A DNA stretch of 64,000 bases from contig NZ_JAGZSD010000004.1 in the NCBI RefSeq assembly GCF_018381315.1, positions 62,001 to 126,000 of the forward strand, given 5' to 3'. The stretch comes from Anaerostipes sp. GTDB lineage: Bacteria; Bacillota; Clostridia; Lachnospirales; Lachnospiraceae. The notes below the pieces were generated by a model. It did no database searches and was not told the DNA's origin. It saw nothing but the letters and a program-made list of their open reading frames with translations. Shown one piece after another: positions 25,944 through 35,502 of this stretch; positions within the stretch are counted from its first letter, which is position 1, and every line of letters begins with the position of its first letter. The position numbers were made by a program, and so were the translations under genes.

Positions 25944-26108
25944 TACCCTGTTTCCCTCCGATTCTATGCGCATTTTTCACCACAATTCGAAGTATATCAA
26001 GGTTTCTCGTAAGAAGCAAGCATTATTTTTAATACTTTTGTAATATTTTCATGAAACAGCCCGCAGCTTCCTGTCTTCATGGCACAAACATACGTTTCTC
26101 AGTTGAAG

Positions 26109-27311
26109 TCAGATATCTTTTTCCTTCAAAAATCTGGCCCGTTTCACTGCATCCTTTCCATATCGGCCTCTGATGGCATCAATCGACTGATCCAGCTTCC
26201 TAAGCTTTTCTTTTTTCTCGTTTTGAAACAGGTCTATCTGGGAAAATTCTTCTTTCGTAATATCCGAAGCCCTCACTCCGATCAAACGCACTGAAATTCC
26301 TCCGAAGCTTTCTCTGTAGAGTTCCTTTGCCGTCTGTACGATCTCATCTGTAATGTCAGTAGCTGCAGAAAGCTTTTTTTGGTGGGAGCTTCTGCGGAAC
26401 TGGCAGTCTTTGATCTCCACCGTGATACAGGAAGCTTTCACTTTATCTGCTCTTAACCTGGATGCGACAGTCTCCGACAGAGATAAAAGGACCGGATCTG
26501 CCTCCTTAAAAGAATCTATATCTGAAGGCAGCGTTATACTGTTACCGTATCCTTTGCTGTCGGACTGGTCTGCCTCTACAGGAGCCCTGTCAATCCCGTT
26601 TGCGTATTCATAAATCAATATTCCATGTTTATTCCCTATATGAGCCTTTAAAAGCTCCGGATTCATATGTGCCAGTTCCCCGATTGTCCGAATACCCAGA
26701 TTATACAGCTTCTTCTTCGTGGCAGGGCCTACAAAAAATAAATTCTCTACCGGAAGGGGCCACATCTTGACCGGGACTTCCTCAGAAAACAGTGTATGCA
26801 CTTTATTGGGCTTCTCAAAGTCTGATGCCATCTTAGCCAGCAGTTTATTGTGAGCTACGCCAATGTTTACCGTAAAGCCAAGCTTCTCATATATCCGGTC
26901 CTTCAAAAGACAGGCTGCCTGATACGGATCTTCATATCTTCCCACAGTCTCTGTCATATCCAAAAATGCCTCATCAATACTAAACTTTTCAAGAACAGGT
27001 GAAAATTTCAGCGCTTCATCCAAAAATGCTTTTGAGAATTTTTCATACAGCTGATGACAGGGCGGACGAATAATAAGATCAGGACACTTGTTCAGCGCTT
27101 CTCTGATTGTCTCCGCTGTTCGTACTCCTCTTTTTTTAGCTGGAATAGAAGCTGCAAGGACAATCCCATGGCGTTTGGACTGGTCTCCGCCGATAACAGC
27201 CGGAACTTCCCGCAGATCCACCTCGTCTCTCCGCTCCCGTATCCCATAGACTGCTTCCCAGCTCAGATAAGCAGAATTAACATCAATATGAAAAATAACT
27301 CTTGGCTTCAT
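26109..27311 (-). CDS. dinB: DNA polymerase IV (Y family)
   Basis: A 400-aa translesion polymerase. The palm has FHIDVNSAYLSWEA near the start and the catalytic SIDEAFLDMT; a helix-hairpin-helix region follows (RTIGELAHMNPELLKAHIG), then the little-finger domain. The start at 27311 was chosen because AAAAGGGA lies 8 bases upstream. It is monocistronic. No LexA (Cheo-type) box was recognised upstream. Confidence 0.95.
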   Translation of the reverse strand: MKPRVIFHIDVNSAYLSWEAVYGIRERRDEVDLREVPAVIGGDQSKRHGIVLAASIPAKKRGVRTAETIREALNKCPDLIIRPPCHQLYEKFSKAFLDEALKFSPVLEKFSIDEAFLDMTETVGRYEDPYQAACLLKDRIYEKLGFTVNIGVAHNKLLAKMASDFEKPNKVHTLFSEEVPVKMWPLPVENLFFVGPATKKKLYNLGIRTIGELAHMNPELLKAHIGNKHGILIYEYANGIDRAPVEADQSDSKGYGNSITLPSDIDSFKEADPVLLSLSETVASRLRADKVKASCITVEIKDCQFRRSSHQKKLSAATDITDEIVQTAKELYRESFGGISVRLIGVRASDITKEEFSQIDLFQNEKKEKLRKLDQSIDAIRGRYGKDAVKRARFLKEKDI

Positions 27312-27413
27312 TCCATCGCTCCCTTTTACCTCACGACACATTCAGCCTGAGGTCTATCAAATAACATAAGAATTATACCATGTGCGAACATATGTTTTCA
27401 ACAAAACTTTATA

Positions 27414-27457
27414 AAAAGGCTGCCCCAAAACCATCCACTATGGTTTCAGGGCAGCCC
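27414..27457 (-). terminator. Terminator of the metallophosphoesterase gene
   Basis: GGCTGCCCTGAAACCAT pairs with ATGGTTTTGGGGCAGCC with one mismatch; on the minus strand it is followed by TTTTTA. It lies 28 bases after the stop at 27485. Confidence 0.88.
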
Positions 27458-27484
27458 TCCGGCTTGTGCTTTACAGCTTGCTTT

Positions 27485-30451
27485 TTATTTTATTTTCACA
27501 AGATATTTTTTTGTGATCTTACCTGATTTCATGATGACATAAACTTTTCCTTTTTTCACGGCCTTAAATCTGCCGCTCTTGGAAATAGAAGCCCGTTTAT
27601 TGGATACAGACCATTTCACAGATTTCCCTGTGCCGTACGCCTTTGCTTTAAAAGTAACTTTCCGTCCCTTTTTCACTGTTTTGTATGCTTTTGTCACCTT
27701 AATATAAGCTTTGACTGTCACCTTTGTCTTTAAAGTATATACTTTTCCGTTTTGAGTGACTGACGCCGTAATATATGCTGTTCCTGCTTTCTTCCCTGTG
27801 ACATATCCAAACTTGCTGACAGAAGCAATAGACTTATCGGAACTTTTAAAAGATACCTTTGCTCCCTTATCCTTGTTGGAGATACTCATACGGAAACCTT
27901 TTCCGGCATAGACGGTCTTCTTTGAAACTACAGAAGGCTTCTTAACAACCTTGATCTCTGTCTTTAAAGTATAAGTCCTCTGATTCTGGACCACTGTCGT
28001 TGTGATCACCGATGTTCCCGCTTTCTTAGCTGTTACATAACCATAGGCGCTGACAGATGCCACAGAACTGCTGCTGCTCTTATATGATACTTTAGCATCT
28101 GCGGCCTTATTCTTAATATTGATGCGGAAGCCCTGCTTTTCTTCCAGTGTTTTCTTGGTATCCGCAGCTGGTGCAGCCGGCTCCTGTACTTTGACTTCTT
28201 TTTTGATCTCCGCATTGTTTGCTTTATATGTAATAGTATAAGCTTTGTCTGTGGCTGTAAATTTACGGTTGGCAACCGCCACCGGACTGCCGCTGGAGTC
28301 TTTGACTTCCGCTGTAACTTTGGCAGATGAATCACCAGTTGCAGTCACCTGTGCAGAAGCCTCAGGAACCGTATAAGAAGTTCCTCTTATTGCAGTAAAT
28401 GATGCATCGCCGGGAACTGAGATTGCTGTATTTGCTTCATTCCAGTAAAGCTTCGTAATCTCACCGATGGACAGTGCCCTGCTGTAGATTCTGGCAGATG
28501 CGATTTCTCCGCTGATTGCATTTTGGATCTCTCCGTTTTTATTTGTATCTGCTCCAACAAAGAAATATTTTGCTCCGTCTGCAGGGATTACCCATTCATC
28601 AGAAGCTGCCACTGTATCTTTCAGTTTCCCGTTGATATACAGCTTTACATTGGAACCGTCATAAACTGCGGCGGCATGCACCCACTTCGAAATGTCTACC
28701 TGGGCTTTCGGAACTTTATAACTGCTTCCGTGTCTGGACCAGAATTCCAATGTTTTTTTATCGGAGTTCATCTCAAATCCTGCTCCTGCACTCTCCTGGT
28801 CAGAAAAAGGGTTTCCTTTGCTGTCCAGCTTCATCATACATTCCATTGTATAACCCTTCTGGAGCTTTGTGTATTCATCCGCTGTAAAATTATATGCGTA
28901 TGCAGAACTTCCGTCAAACTTTGCAGTCTTCTTTCCAAGAAGCTCATTTTCTGCAATGACAGGACTCCCTTTTGTGACCGCTGTATGATTTGCCTCAGAT
29001 TTGTCTGATGCCGTACCGCTTTCAAAATTGATATCCAACAGGTCTGCTTTCGGTGCATCTTTTTTCAATTCTTCTTCTGTAAGCAGAGAAGGTGTTTTAA
29101 TATCAGCCGTTAGTTTCTGTGTACTTTCCTTCTGAAATGGATTAATTGCGGTAATCTCGATCCTGTAATCGGTATCATCAGATAAACCAGTCAGTGTCTT
29201 TGTCATCTCCGCTTTCATCGGCGGCATATAATAGTCAGAAAATGTCAGTTTGTCTGCATCTGTTTTTCCTGTCTCTTTGTTGACTGCTTTGATTCTGTAG
29301 GAATGGACCCATCCGTCATCGTTTTTATCCTCGTTCCGTCCCTGCGTAAAAGTAAGGTCCACAGAGGAATCCTTAACATTTGACGCCGTCATTTTTGCTC
29401 CCCGGGGGAAGGAAGGGACAGCGCTTTCCTCTGTTCTTTTCTGTGTTGTATAAGTATAGGCCTTATTCTTTACCAGGTCAGGAACATCCAGATTCCAAGT
29501 CTTCCCAATATATTTTCCTGCGGTCAGATCCATTCTACGGATTGTCACCTGGTTGTCTGCATCCACTTCTACGATCAATGCCTGAGATGCATTTTCGCTG
29601 TCATCTGGTCTGGTTCCTTCCATCTTTCCGGATTCATTTTCAAAATAAGCTCCGATTGTCCCGTCCTGAATTGCAGTGAAACCAAGATCCTGATTAATGG
29701 AACGCGGATCATTGAGTGTCGCATGGGAATGTCCGGAAAAATCAATAACCTGCGGATATTCTTTCAGCAGTTCCTGTATCTTTCCAAATTGTCCGTACCA
29801 TTCATTGGTCACATAAGCCGTATCCTTAAATCCATGATGCTGAGCCAAAAAGATCGGCTTGTTTTGGTCTTCCGCTGCCGCTTCCTCCAGCTGCTGTTTC
29901 AGCCAGTCATAATTATCTGAGTAGTCTCCCCCATAGTTCTTTGCACTCATAGTGATAATATGGTACCCGTCCCCAACCGTAATATTGTTATTTGTATCCT
30001 GCTGGTTCACACTGTCTTTCAGCCTGCCCACTGCGGCTTTATAGCGGTTTACAGCTCCGGAAGCGGTATTGAACTCATGATTTCCCATCATCAGTCCAAG
30101 CTTGGTATTTTCTTTCAGCTTATCATTTAGAATATCAATCAGCTTATTATATTCTCCTTCTGCCCCATTGTTGGTTATATCCCCGACAAAGACAGCGGCA
30201 TCCAGCTGGCTGTCTGCATCGTAAAATACGTCAAATGCATTCTTTAACTTTTCTGATGCGTCATCGTTTCTTCCGATATGCAGATCACTTCCCACTGCAA
30301 AACGGACTTTTACATCATCTCTCGAAAGATCCTCCCATTCTGTCTGCCCGGGCGCTGTCCATGATGCAGCTTTTACCGGGGCCAATGTACCTGCCGTCAA
30401 AAGTACAGCTGACATGGCACATGCTGCCGCCCGTTTTAATTCTCTTAACAT
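27485..30451 (-). CDS. Large secreted metallophosphoesterase with LamG and Ig-like domains
   Basis: A 988-aa exoprotein. A signal peptide ends near VKAAS. The calcineurin-like phosphoesterase domain (residues ~45-300) has GSDLHIGRN, GDITNNG, GNHEF, QHHG and GHSHAT, the full set of dimetal ligands. A fibronectin III-like segment follows, then a LamG/concanavalin-like domain (~470-670), an Ig-like segment, and two BIG2-type repeats with VASVSAYGYVTAKKAGT and its near copy IASVSKFGYVTGKKAGT. There is no LPxTG; the very basic C-terminus (KSGKITKKYLVKIK) suggests binding to the wall by charge. The substrate is unknown. AAGGAGATGGAATT precedes the ATG. Confidence 0.9.
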   Translation of the reverse strand: MLRELKRAAACAMSAVLLTAGTLAPVKAASWTAPGQTEWEDLSRDDVKVRFAVGSDLHIGRNDDASEKLKNAFDVFYDADSQLDAAVFVGDITNNGAEGEYNKLIDILNDKLKENTKLGLMMGNHEFNTASGAVNRYKAAVGRLKDSVNQQDTNNNITVGDGYHIITMSAKNYGGDYSDNYDWLKQQLEEAAAEDQNKPIFLAQHHGFKDTAYVTNEWYGQFGKIQELLKEYPQVIDFSGHSHATLNDPRSINQDLGFTAIQDGTIGAYFENESGKMEGTRPDDSENASQALIVEVDADNQVTIRRMDLTAGKYIGKTWNLDVPDLVKNKAYTYTTQKRTEESAVPSFPRGAKMTASNVKDSSVDLTFTQGRNEDKNDDGWVHSYRIKAVNKETGKTDADKLTFSDYYMPPMKAEMTKTLTGLSDDTDYRIEITAINPFQKESTQKLTADIKTPSLLTEEELKKDAPKADLLDINFESGTASDKSEANHTAVTKGSPVIAENELLGKKTAKFDGSSAYAYNFTADEYTKLQKGYTMECMMKLDSKGNPFSDQESAGAGFEMNSDKKTLEFWSRHGSSYKVPKAQVDISKWVHAAAVYDGSNVKLYINGKLKDTVAASDEWVIPADGAKYFFVGADTNKNGEIQNAISGEIASARIYSRALSIGEITKLYWNEANTAISVPGDASFTAIRGTSYTVPEASAQVTATGDSSAKVTAEVKDSSGSPVAVANRKFTATDKAYTITYKANNAEIKKEVKVQEPAAPAADTKKTLEEKQGFRINIKNKAADAKVSYKSSSSSVASVSAYGYVTAKKAGTSVITTTVVQNQRTYTLKTEIKVVKKPSVVSKKTVYAGKGFRMSISNKDKGAKVSFKSSDKSIASVSKFGYVTGKKAGTAYITASVTQNGKVYTLKTKVTVKAYIKVTKAYKTVKKGRKVTFKAKAYGTGKSVKWSVSNKRASISKSGRFKAVKKGKVYVIMKSGKITKKYLVKIK

Positions 30452-30593
30452 AATTCCATCTCCTTTATCTCTCACTGATTTTCTGTAAAGCTATCAAATG
30501 CCTTCTTAATTGTAAATGCTATCGCTGTCCGCATCTGCCCGAAAAGGGTTAAATATCAATAAAAGATTTGGGAAAGGATCCTTGCCGAATGTA

Positions 30594-30630
30594 AAAAAAG
30601 GACCTTTTATGTTAACAAAAGATCCTTTTC
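30594..30630 (-). terminator. Terminator of the alpha/beta hydrolase gene
   Basis: AAAAGGATCTTTT and a nearly complementary arm, with GTTAAC in the loop, followed by seven T on the minus strand, 11 bases after the stop at 30641. Confidence 0.85.
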
Positions 30631-30640
30631 CTTTCTGCCG

Positions 30641-31450
30641 TCAATTCAAATGTTTTTCAATCCAAAACAGTGTATCGTCAATCACTTCGTCTTTTTCTGT
30701 TTCATTATATATTTCGTGAAAAAGCTTTGCATAAATCTTAAGAGTTTTATCTTCAGATGAGATGTCTCCGAACAATTCCCTTGAATCCTTTTCACTCACC
30801 AGGCCATCATTTGCACCGTGGAGAACCAGTACCGGATCTGTGAATCTGCCGCTGTTCTCTTTCAGCCATTCTACTCCATCATAAATACTGTTTAAGAGTG
30901 CCGCAGAAATTTCCTTTTCCACCAGCGGATCATTGTTGTATGCCTCTACCACCGCCGGATCACTGCATACCCCATCCCCAAGCGCATTGGGAACATAAGT
31001 ATCTCCCGGAACATTCAGCGGAAGCTCCCCTGCACACTTTGTATTATACCTGGTCAATGCCCCGGATAAAATGATGCCGTCCGCCTTGCCTGGGTATCTG
31101 GCTCCGAAACAGGCAGACGCATATCCGCCCATGCTGTGCCCGATGATAAATACAGGAAGTCCCGGATTATGGCTCTTTACCCGTTCTGTCACCGCGTTTA
31201 CATCATCACTTATGGTTCTGAAGTCATCATAGTAAACTCTTTTGCCCTCAGACTTTCCGTGCCCTCTGTGGTCAAACCGGTAGACCATCAGATTCTGGTC
31301 ATTGAGCCTTTCCGTCAGATATTCATATCTTCCTGAATGCTCGCATAAACCGTGAACAATGACTACCGCCGCTTTGGGCAGGGACGTCACATCCTGCACC
31401 ATATAAAGGGCCGTCCCGTCAAACGTGTGAAATGTGAATTCTTTTCTCAT
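30641..31450 (-). CDS. Alpha/beta hydrolase, monoacylglycerol lipase-like
   Basis: A 269-aa serine hydrolase of the lysophospholipase/monoglyceride lipase type. VIVHGLCEHSGRY carries the oxyanion region, GHSMGGYAS the nucleophile Ser, VLVLHGANDGLV the Asp, and KLFHEIYNE the His. There is no signal peptide, so it should be cytoplasmic. GGAGGTATTCT precedes the ATG at 31450. It lies about 100 bases after feoB copy 2 on the same strand without a clear terminator, so it may be read with the iron operon. Confidence 0.92.
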   Translation of the reverse strand: MRKEFTFHTFDGTALYMVQDVTSLPKAAVVIVHGLCEHSGRYEYLTERLNDQNLMVYRFDHRGHGKSEGKRVYYDDFRTISDDVNAVTERVKSHNPGLPVFIIGHSMGGYASACFGARYPGKADGIILSGALTRYNTKCAGELPLNVPGDTYVPNALGDGVCSDPAVVEAYNNDPLVEKEISAALLNSIYDGVEWLKENSGRFTDPVLVLHGANDGLVSEKDSRELFGDISSEDKTLKIYAKLFHEIYNETEKDEVIDDTLFWIEKHLN

Positions 31451-31551
31451 AGAATACCTCCAATCATGGTGACATGTTCCACATGATTTCCGTTCGGCTC
31501 TTAGAATGCCTCGCTCCAATCATGCTGAACATGGACATAGTACTCACTGAA

Positions 31552-33531
31552 TCAGCCAAGGAACAGTCTGCCCGCTTGAAAAATAACAACTGCCACTGCC
31601 CATGCAAATACCATCTGAAAAGCGACCAGTCCAAGGGTCCATTTGGTGGATCCTGTTTCTTTTCTTATGGTCATGACAGTTGCCAGACAAGGAGTATACA
31701 AAAGGCAGAATACCAGCAGGCAGTAAGCATTCAGCGTATGAAATCCCATCCCGGACAGCATATGGAGAATGCTTGTATCTGAAGAAGATGATACCTGGAA
31801 CAAGACCATAAAGCTTGAAGCCACAACTTCTTTGGCAGCCAGACCGGAGATCAGCATAACTGCGATCTGCCAAAGTCCCAGCCCAGCCGGAGCCAGCACC
31901 GGAACCAACAGCTTTCCGAAGGATGCTCCAAAGCTTTGGCTCATATCACTGACTAATCCGGTATGATTCATATTAAGCAGTACCCACATGACAATCGATG
32001 CGGCACAGATTGTAGTGCCCGCCTTGGACAGGAAATCTTTCAGTTTACTCCACACATAGATGGCAATGGTCCTTTTATTTGGTGTCTTATACTCCGGCAG
32101 TTCTATCAGCAGTGGCTGTTTAATACTACCTTTTGTCATCCTGCTGTGGATAAATGCTACAAAGATCCCTAATACCAAGCCCAGAACATACATGGAGTAG
32201 GCAACCAGCATTGCAGCTTTTCCGAAAAACAGCTGAGAGAACACAAGGTAAATCGGCAGCTTTGCACTGCACGACATAAACGGGATCAGCATGATCGTCC
32301 TTTTTCTGTCTCTTTCATCCTCCAGTGCCCTGGATGCCATAACTGCCGGCACACTGCATCCGAATCCAAGAAGCATGGGGATGAATGCTCTTCCGGAGAG
32401 TCCCAGTTTGTCCATAACACTGTCCATAACAAATGCAACCCTGGACATATATCCGCTGTCTTCCAAAAGGCCGAGGCTCAAAAACAGTATAAAAATATTT
32501 GGAACAAAAGACAGTACGCCTCCCACTCCGGCAAACACCCCGTCTTTTACAAGGGAGATCACCCATGCACCGGCGCCCAGGCTTTCAATGCCTCCCACTA
32601 TGTAACCGCTGACATAATCAATCATGATTTCGACATAACCTTTAAGAAAATCACCGACGGTAAATGTCAGAAAAAACACCGCAGCCATAATAACGAGAAA
32701 TATGGGAATTCCCAGCACCGGATGTGTCAGGACACTGTCAATCTTATCTGTAAAAGCTTCCTTCTTTTCTTTGTTTACAAGCACCTCATCCATAACCCGT
32801 TCAATAAAACGGTATTTTTCATTGATGATATCGTTCTCATAAGATCTGTCCACAATCCCGTCCACAAGGCTTCCGTACTTCTGGGTAACTTCATCATCCT
32901 GCTCCAAAAGCTTAATGGCATACCACCGGCTGTTTTCCATCTCCGGATATTTTTCTTTCAGACGAAGCCTGATCTGGGTAATTTTTTCTTCTATTCTGTC
33001 GGAGTAGTCAAACACCTGGCGGTCATTGCCTTCCACTTTGTGGTGGGCCACTGCATGCATAAGCACTTCCAGTCCGGTCTTCTTCCGTGCCGAAACCGGA
33101 ACCACAGGAATTCCAAGCACTTCGGGCAGGCGGTGAAGATCCAGCTCCATGCCCCGCTCCTTTACAATATCCATCATATTTAAAGCCAAAATAACAGGCT
33201 TTCCAAGTTCAATCAGACATAACGTCAAATATAGATTCCGCTCCAGGGCAGATGCGTCTGCCACATCCACAATGACGTCCACATCGTCCTGAAGAATATA
33301 CTCCCTGGATAATTTTTCTTCCATCGTGTAGGAAGTCAGGCTGTAAATGCCGGGAAGATCCACCAGGCGGTACATATGGCTGTGGTATTTTAATGCACCT
33401 TCCTTTTTCTCTACTGTGACGCCGGGCCAGTTGGCCACTTTCAGCTTAGCTCCTGTGTAGGCATTAAATAATGTTGTCTTTCCGCAGTTTGGATTCCCTA
33501 CAAATCCGACCTGCAATTCCTCTGCGCTCAT
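31552..33531 (-). CDS. feoB: Ferrous iron transporter FeoB (copy 2)
   Basis: A 659-aa FeoB, shorter than copy 1. The GTPase has GNPNCGKTT, DLPGIYSLTSYT and LNMMDIV; the membrane core keeps GCSVPAVMASR and CSAKLPIYLV. It shares the family layout with copy 1 but differs along its length, so this is an old paralogue or a transferred copy. It overlaps the preceding feoA by 4 bases. Confidence 0.96.
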   Translation of the reverse strand: MSAEELQVGFVGNPNCGKTTLFNAYTGAKLKVANWPGVTVEKKEGALKYHSHMYRLVDLPGIYSLTSYTMEEKLSREYILQDDVDVIVDVADASALERNLYLTLCLIELGKPVILALNMMDIVKERGMELDLHRLPEVLGIPVVPVSARKKTGLEVLMHAVAHHKVEGNDRQVFDYSDRIEEKITQIRLRLKEKYPEMENSRWYAIKLLEQDDEVTQKYGSLVDGIVDRSYENDIINEKYRFIERVMDEVLVNKEKKEAFTDKIDSVLTHPVLGIPIFLVIMAAVFFLTFTVGDFLKGYVEIMIDYVSGYIVGGIESLGAGAWVISLVKDGVFAGVGGVLSFVPNIFILFLSLGLLEDSGYMSRVAFVMDSVMDKLGLSGRAFIPMLLGFGCSVPAVMASRALEDERDRKRTIMLIPFMSCSAKLPIYLVFSQLFFGKAAMLVAYSMYVLGLVLGIFVAFIHSRMTKGSIKQPLLIELPEYKTPNKRTIAIYVWSKLKDFLSKAGTTICAASIVMWVLLNMNHTGLVSDMSQSFGASFGKLLVPVLAPAGLGLWQIAVMLISGLAAKEVVASSFMVLFQVSSSSDTSILHMLSGMGFHTLNAYCLLVFCLLYTPCLATVMTIRKETGSTKWTLGLVAFQMVFAWAVAVVIFQAGRLFLG

Positions 33532-33770
33532 GTTAAATCCCTCTTTCCCGCACGTTCCCTGACTTGGATCCCCCGGACAATTTCTTTTCCAAGGGCAAAC
33601 CGGGTCCCCCGGATTTTGATGATCACAGCTCCGTTGCGCTTTTTACGCATGACAATAATCTTTGACCCCTCTGTCATGCCGAGAGATTCCAGACGGCGTT
33701 TTGTTGCCAGTTCCAGCTGGATTTCTTCTACTAAATACTGAGTATCTGGATTTGTATCTGTTAATTTCAT
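33528..33770 (-). CDS. feoA: FeoA-domain protein (copy 2 operon)
   Basis: An 80-aa FeoA protein with the core KRRLESLGMTEGSKIIVMRKK and IRGTRFALGKEIVRGI at the end. The ATG at 33770 is preferred because GGAG lies 7 bases upstream; a TTG at 33782 overlaps that site. It is the first gene of feoA-feoB copy 2. Confidence 0.92.
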   Translation of the reverse strand: MKLTDTNPDTQYLVEEIQLELATKRRLESLGMTEGSKIIVMRKKRNGAVIIKIRGTRFALGKEIVRGIQVRERAGKRDLT

Positions 33771-33785
33771 CTTTCGCTCCAATTT

Positions 33786-33834
33786 TGATAATTGTTCTCA
33801 ACAAAATAGTACGTCATTTAGGCCTTTATGTCAA
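33786..33834 (-). promoter_or_regulatory. Promoter and Fur-like box of feoA-feoB copy 2
   Basis: On the minus strand TTGACA (33829-33834) and TACTAT (33806-33811) are 17 bases apart; the -35 overlaps the potC stop codon. A Fur-like box, TGATAATTGTTCTCA (33786-33800, two mismatches to the 7-1-7 consensus), lies at the predicted start of transcription. No DtxR-like palindrome is present, unlike copy 1. Confidence 0.6.
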
Positions 33835-34631
33835 GCTTCTTCCTTCTTTTCCATCCTCATCTCAAAAAATGTAGCTGCCAGCATAAGAACTACTGTACCG
33901 AGAATCATCAATGTAGAGAGCGCATTTACATCGGGTGATACCCCTTTTCTTACCATTCCCAGAATTTTAATCGGAAGCGTCATGCTGTCCGGGCCGGTTG
34001 TAAAAAAGCTTACCACCACATCATCCAGGGACATGGTCAGCGCCAGCATAGCTCCGGACAAGACGCCCGGCAGAATCATAGGCAGTGTAACTCTCCTGAA
34101 AATCCTCCAGTCATTTGCCCCAAGATCCCTGGCTGCCTCTTCCACGGAAGGATCAAATCCTGCCAGTCTGGAACGCACAGTGATGACTACAAAAGGCATA
34201 GAGAATGTTACGTGGGAAATGATCAAAGTCATCATGCTCATCTGAACCTTTACCATGGTAAAAAACGCCAGCACTGCAATTCCCAGAACGATCTCCGGAA
34301 TCACAATGGGAATATAGAGCAGATTGCTGACTGTCTCCCGGCCTTTAAACTTATAGCGATACATTCCTACGGCACAAAGTGTACCCAGAATCACTGACAG
34401 CAGCGTGCTGACAGCCGCCACAATTAAAGTATTAAAAAAGGACTGCATCAGCTGGACATTCTCGAACATTCTCCCGTACCACTCAAAGGTAAATCCCTGG
34501 AATGTCACATTGAGCTGGGATTGGTTGAAAGAAAATGCGACGACAACTGCAATCGGCAGATATAAAAACAGATAGAAAAGGCACGCATAGCAGATTGACA
34601 GCGGCCTCAGCCCAAACTTTTTCTTTTTCAT
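33831..34631 (-). CDS. potC: Polyamine ABC transporter permease PotC
   Basis: A 266-aa permease with about six membrane helices. The EAA loop is EEAARDLGANDWRIFRRVTLPMILPGV near residues 165-190. With PotB it forms the channel for spermidine/putrescine import. The ATG at 34631 has AGGAGG 9 bases upstream; a GTG immediately before it is an equal alternative. It is the last gene of potD-PII-potABC. Confidence 0.93.
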   Translation of the reverse strand: MKKKKFGLRPLSICYACLFYLFLYLPIAVVVAFSFNQSQLNVTFQGFTFEWYGRMFENVQLMQSFFNTLIVAAVSTLLSVILGTLCAVGMYRYKFKGRETVSNLLYIPIVIPEIVLGIAVLAFFTMVKVQMSMMTLIISHVTFSMPFVVITVRSRLAGFDPSVEEAARDLGANDWRIFRRVTLPMILPGVLSGAMLALTMSLDDVVVSFFTTGPDSMTLPIKILGMVRKGVSPDVNALSTLMILGTVVLMLAATFFEMRMEKKEEA

Positions 34632-34644
34632 CACGTCATTCCTC

Positions 34645-35502
34645 CTATACCATATCCTCTATGCTCCCAACCCGCGTATAAAGCTTCATGATCACAATGG
34701 TCACCACAATAAGCGCTATAGCAAGGGCTGCCCCCAAAGGCCAGTTTCTTGCAGTCAAAAACTGATTCTTTATGACATTGCCGATGTTCATTGTGGTGGC
34801 TCCTCCCATCATATCGGTAATAAAGAAATAACCCAGCGACGGAATAAAGGTCTGTACTGATGCTGCAAAAATACCCGGCATTGTGAGCGGAAGTATGATC
34901 TTGCGGAATACATGTGCTTTGGAGGCTCCCAGATCACTGGCCGCTTCCAAAAGTGAAGGGTCCAGTTTTTCAATGGAAGAATAAAGCGGAAGCACTGTAA
35001 ATGGTATCAGTGCATACACCATTCCCAGAAGCACGGCTCCGTCCGTATAAAGCATCTGCAGCGGCTTTTGTATGATTCCCAGACTCATCAAAAGAGTATT
35101 CAGAATTCCTTCCTCTCTTAAAATACTGTTCCACCCATAAGTACGGATCAGCGAATTAATCCAAAAGGGCAGCATGATCAGCAGTACACAGAATGGTTTC
35201 CATTTCTTTTTTGTTTTGGAAATGATATAGGCAAACGGATACCCAAATACCAGACAAAGCGCTGTGGTTTTCAGTGACAGCCAAAGGGAGTCCAAAAGAA
35301 TCTTCATATATTTTGACTGAAACATTGTTTTATAGGCTGTCAGGTCAAATGTATTTATGACTCCTCCGTAGATTCCCTTCTTCATAAAACTGATACCCAC
35401 GATATATAAAAGCGGCAGTACTAAAAACAGTATCAGCCAGAGAATTGTAGGCGATACCGTTGCCAGAAACGGTATCTTACTGTTCTTCTTTTTCATTTTC
35501 AT
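34645..35502 (-). CDS. potB: Polyamine ABC transporter permease PotB
   Basis: A 285-aa permease, six membrane helices, with the EAA loop EAASDLGASKAHVFRKIILP. It pairs with PotC. Its start overlaps the potA end by 26 bases, and the gap to potC is about 13 bases, so the genes are tightly coupled. Confidence 0.93.
   Translation of the reverse strand: MKMKKKNSKIPFLATVSPTILWLILFLVLPLLYIVGISFMKKGIYGGVINTFDLTAYKTMFQSKYMKILLDSLWLSLKTTALCLVFGYPFAYIISKTKKKWKPFCVLLIMLPFWINSLIRTYGWNSILREEGILNTLLMSLGIIQKPLQMLYTDGAVLLGMVYALIPFTVLPLYSSIEKLDPSLLEAASDLGASKAHVFRKIILPLTMPGIFAASVQTFIPSLGYFFITDMMGGATTMNIGNVIKNQFLTARNWPLGAALAIALIVVTIVIMKLYTRVGSIEDMV

Noticed and set aside
27485..27530. Sortase signal at the end of the metallophosphoesterase
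   Set aside because: No LPxTG-like motif or hydrophobic tail; the end is a basic strand.
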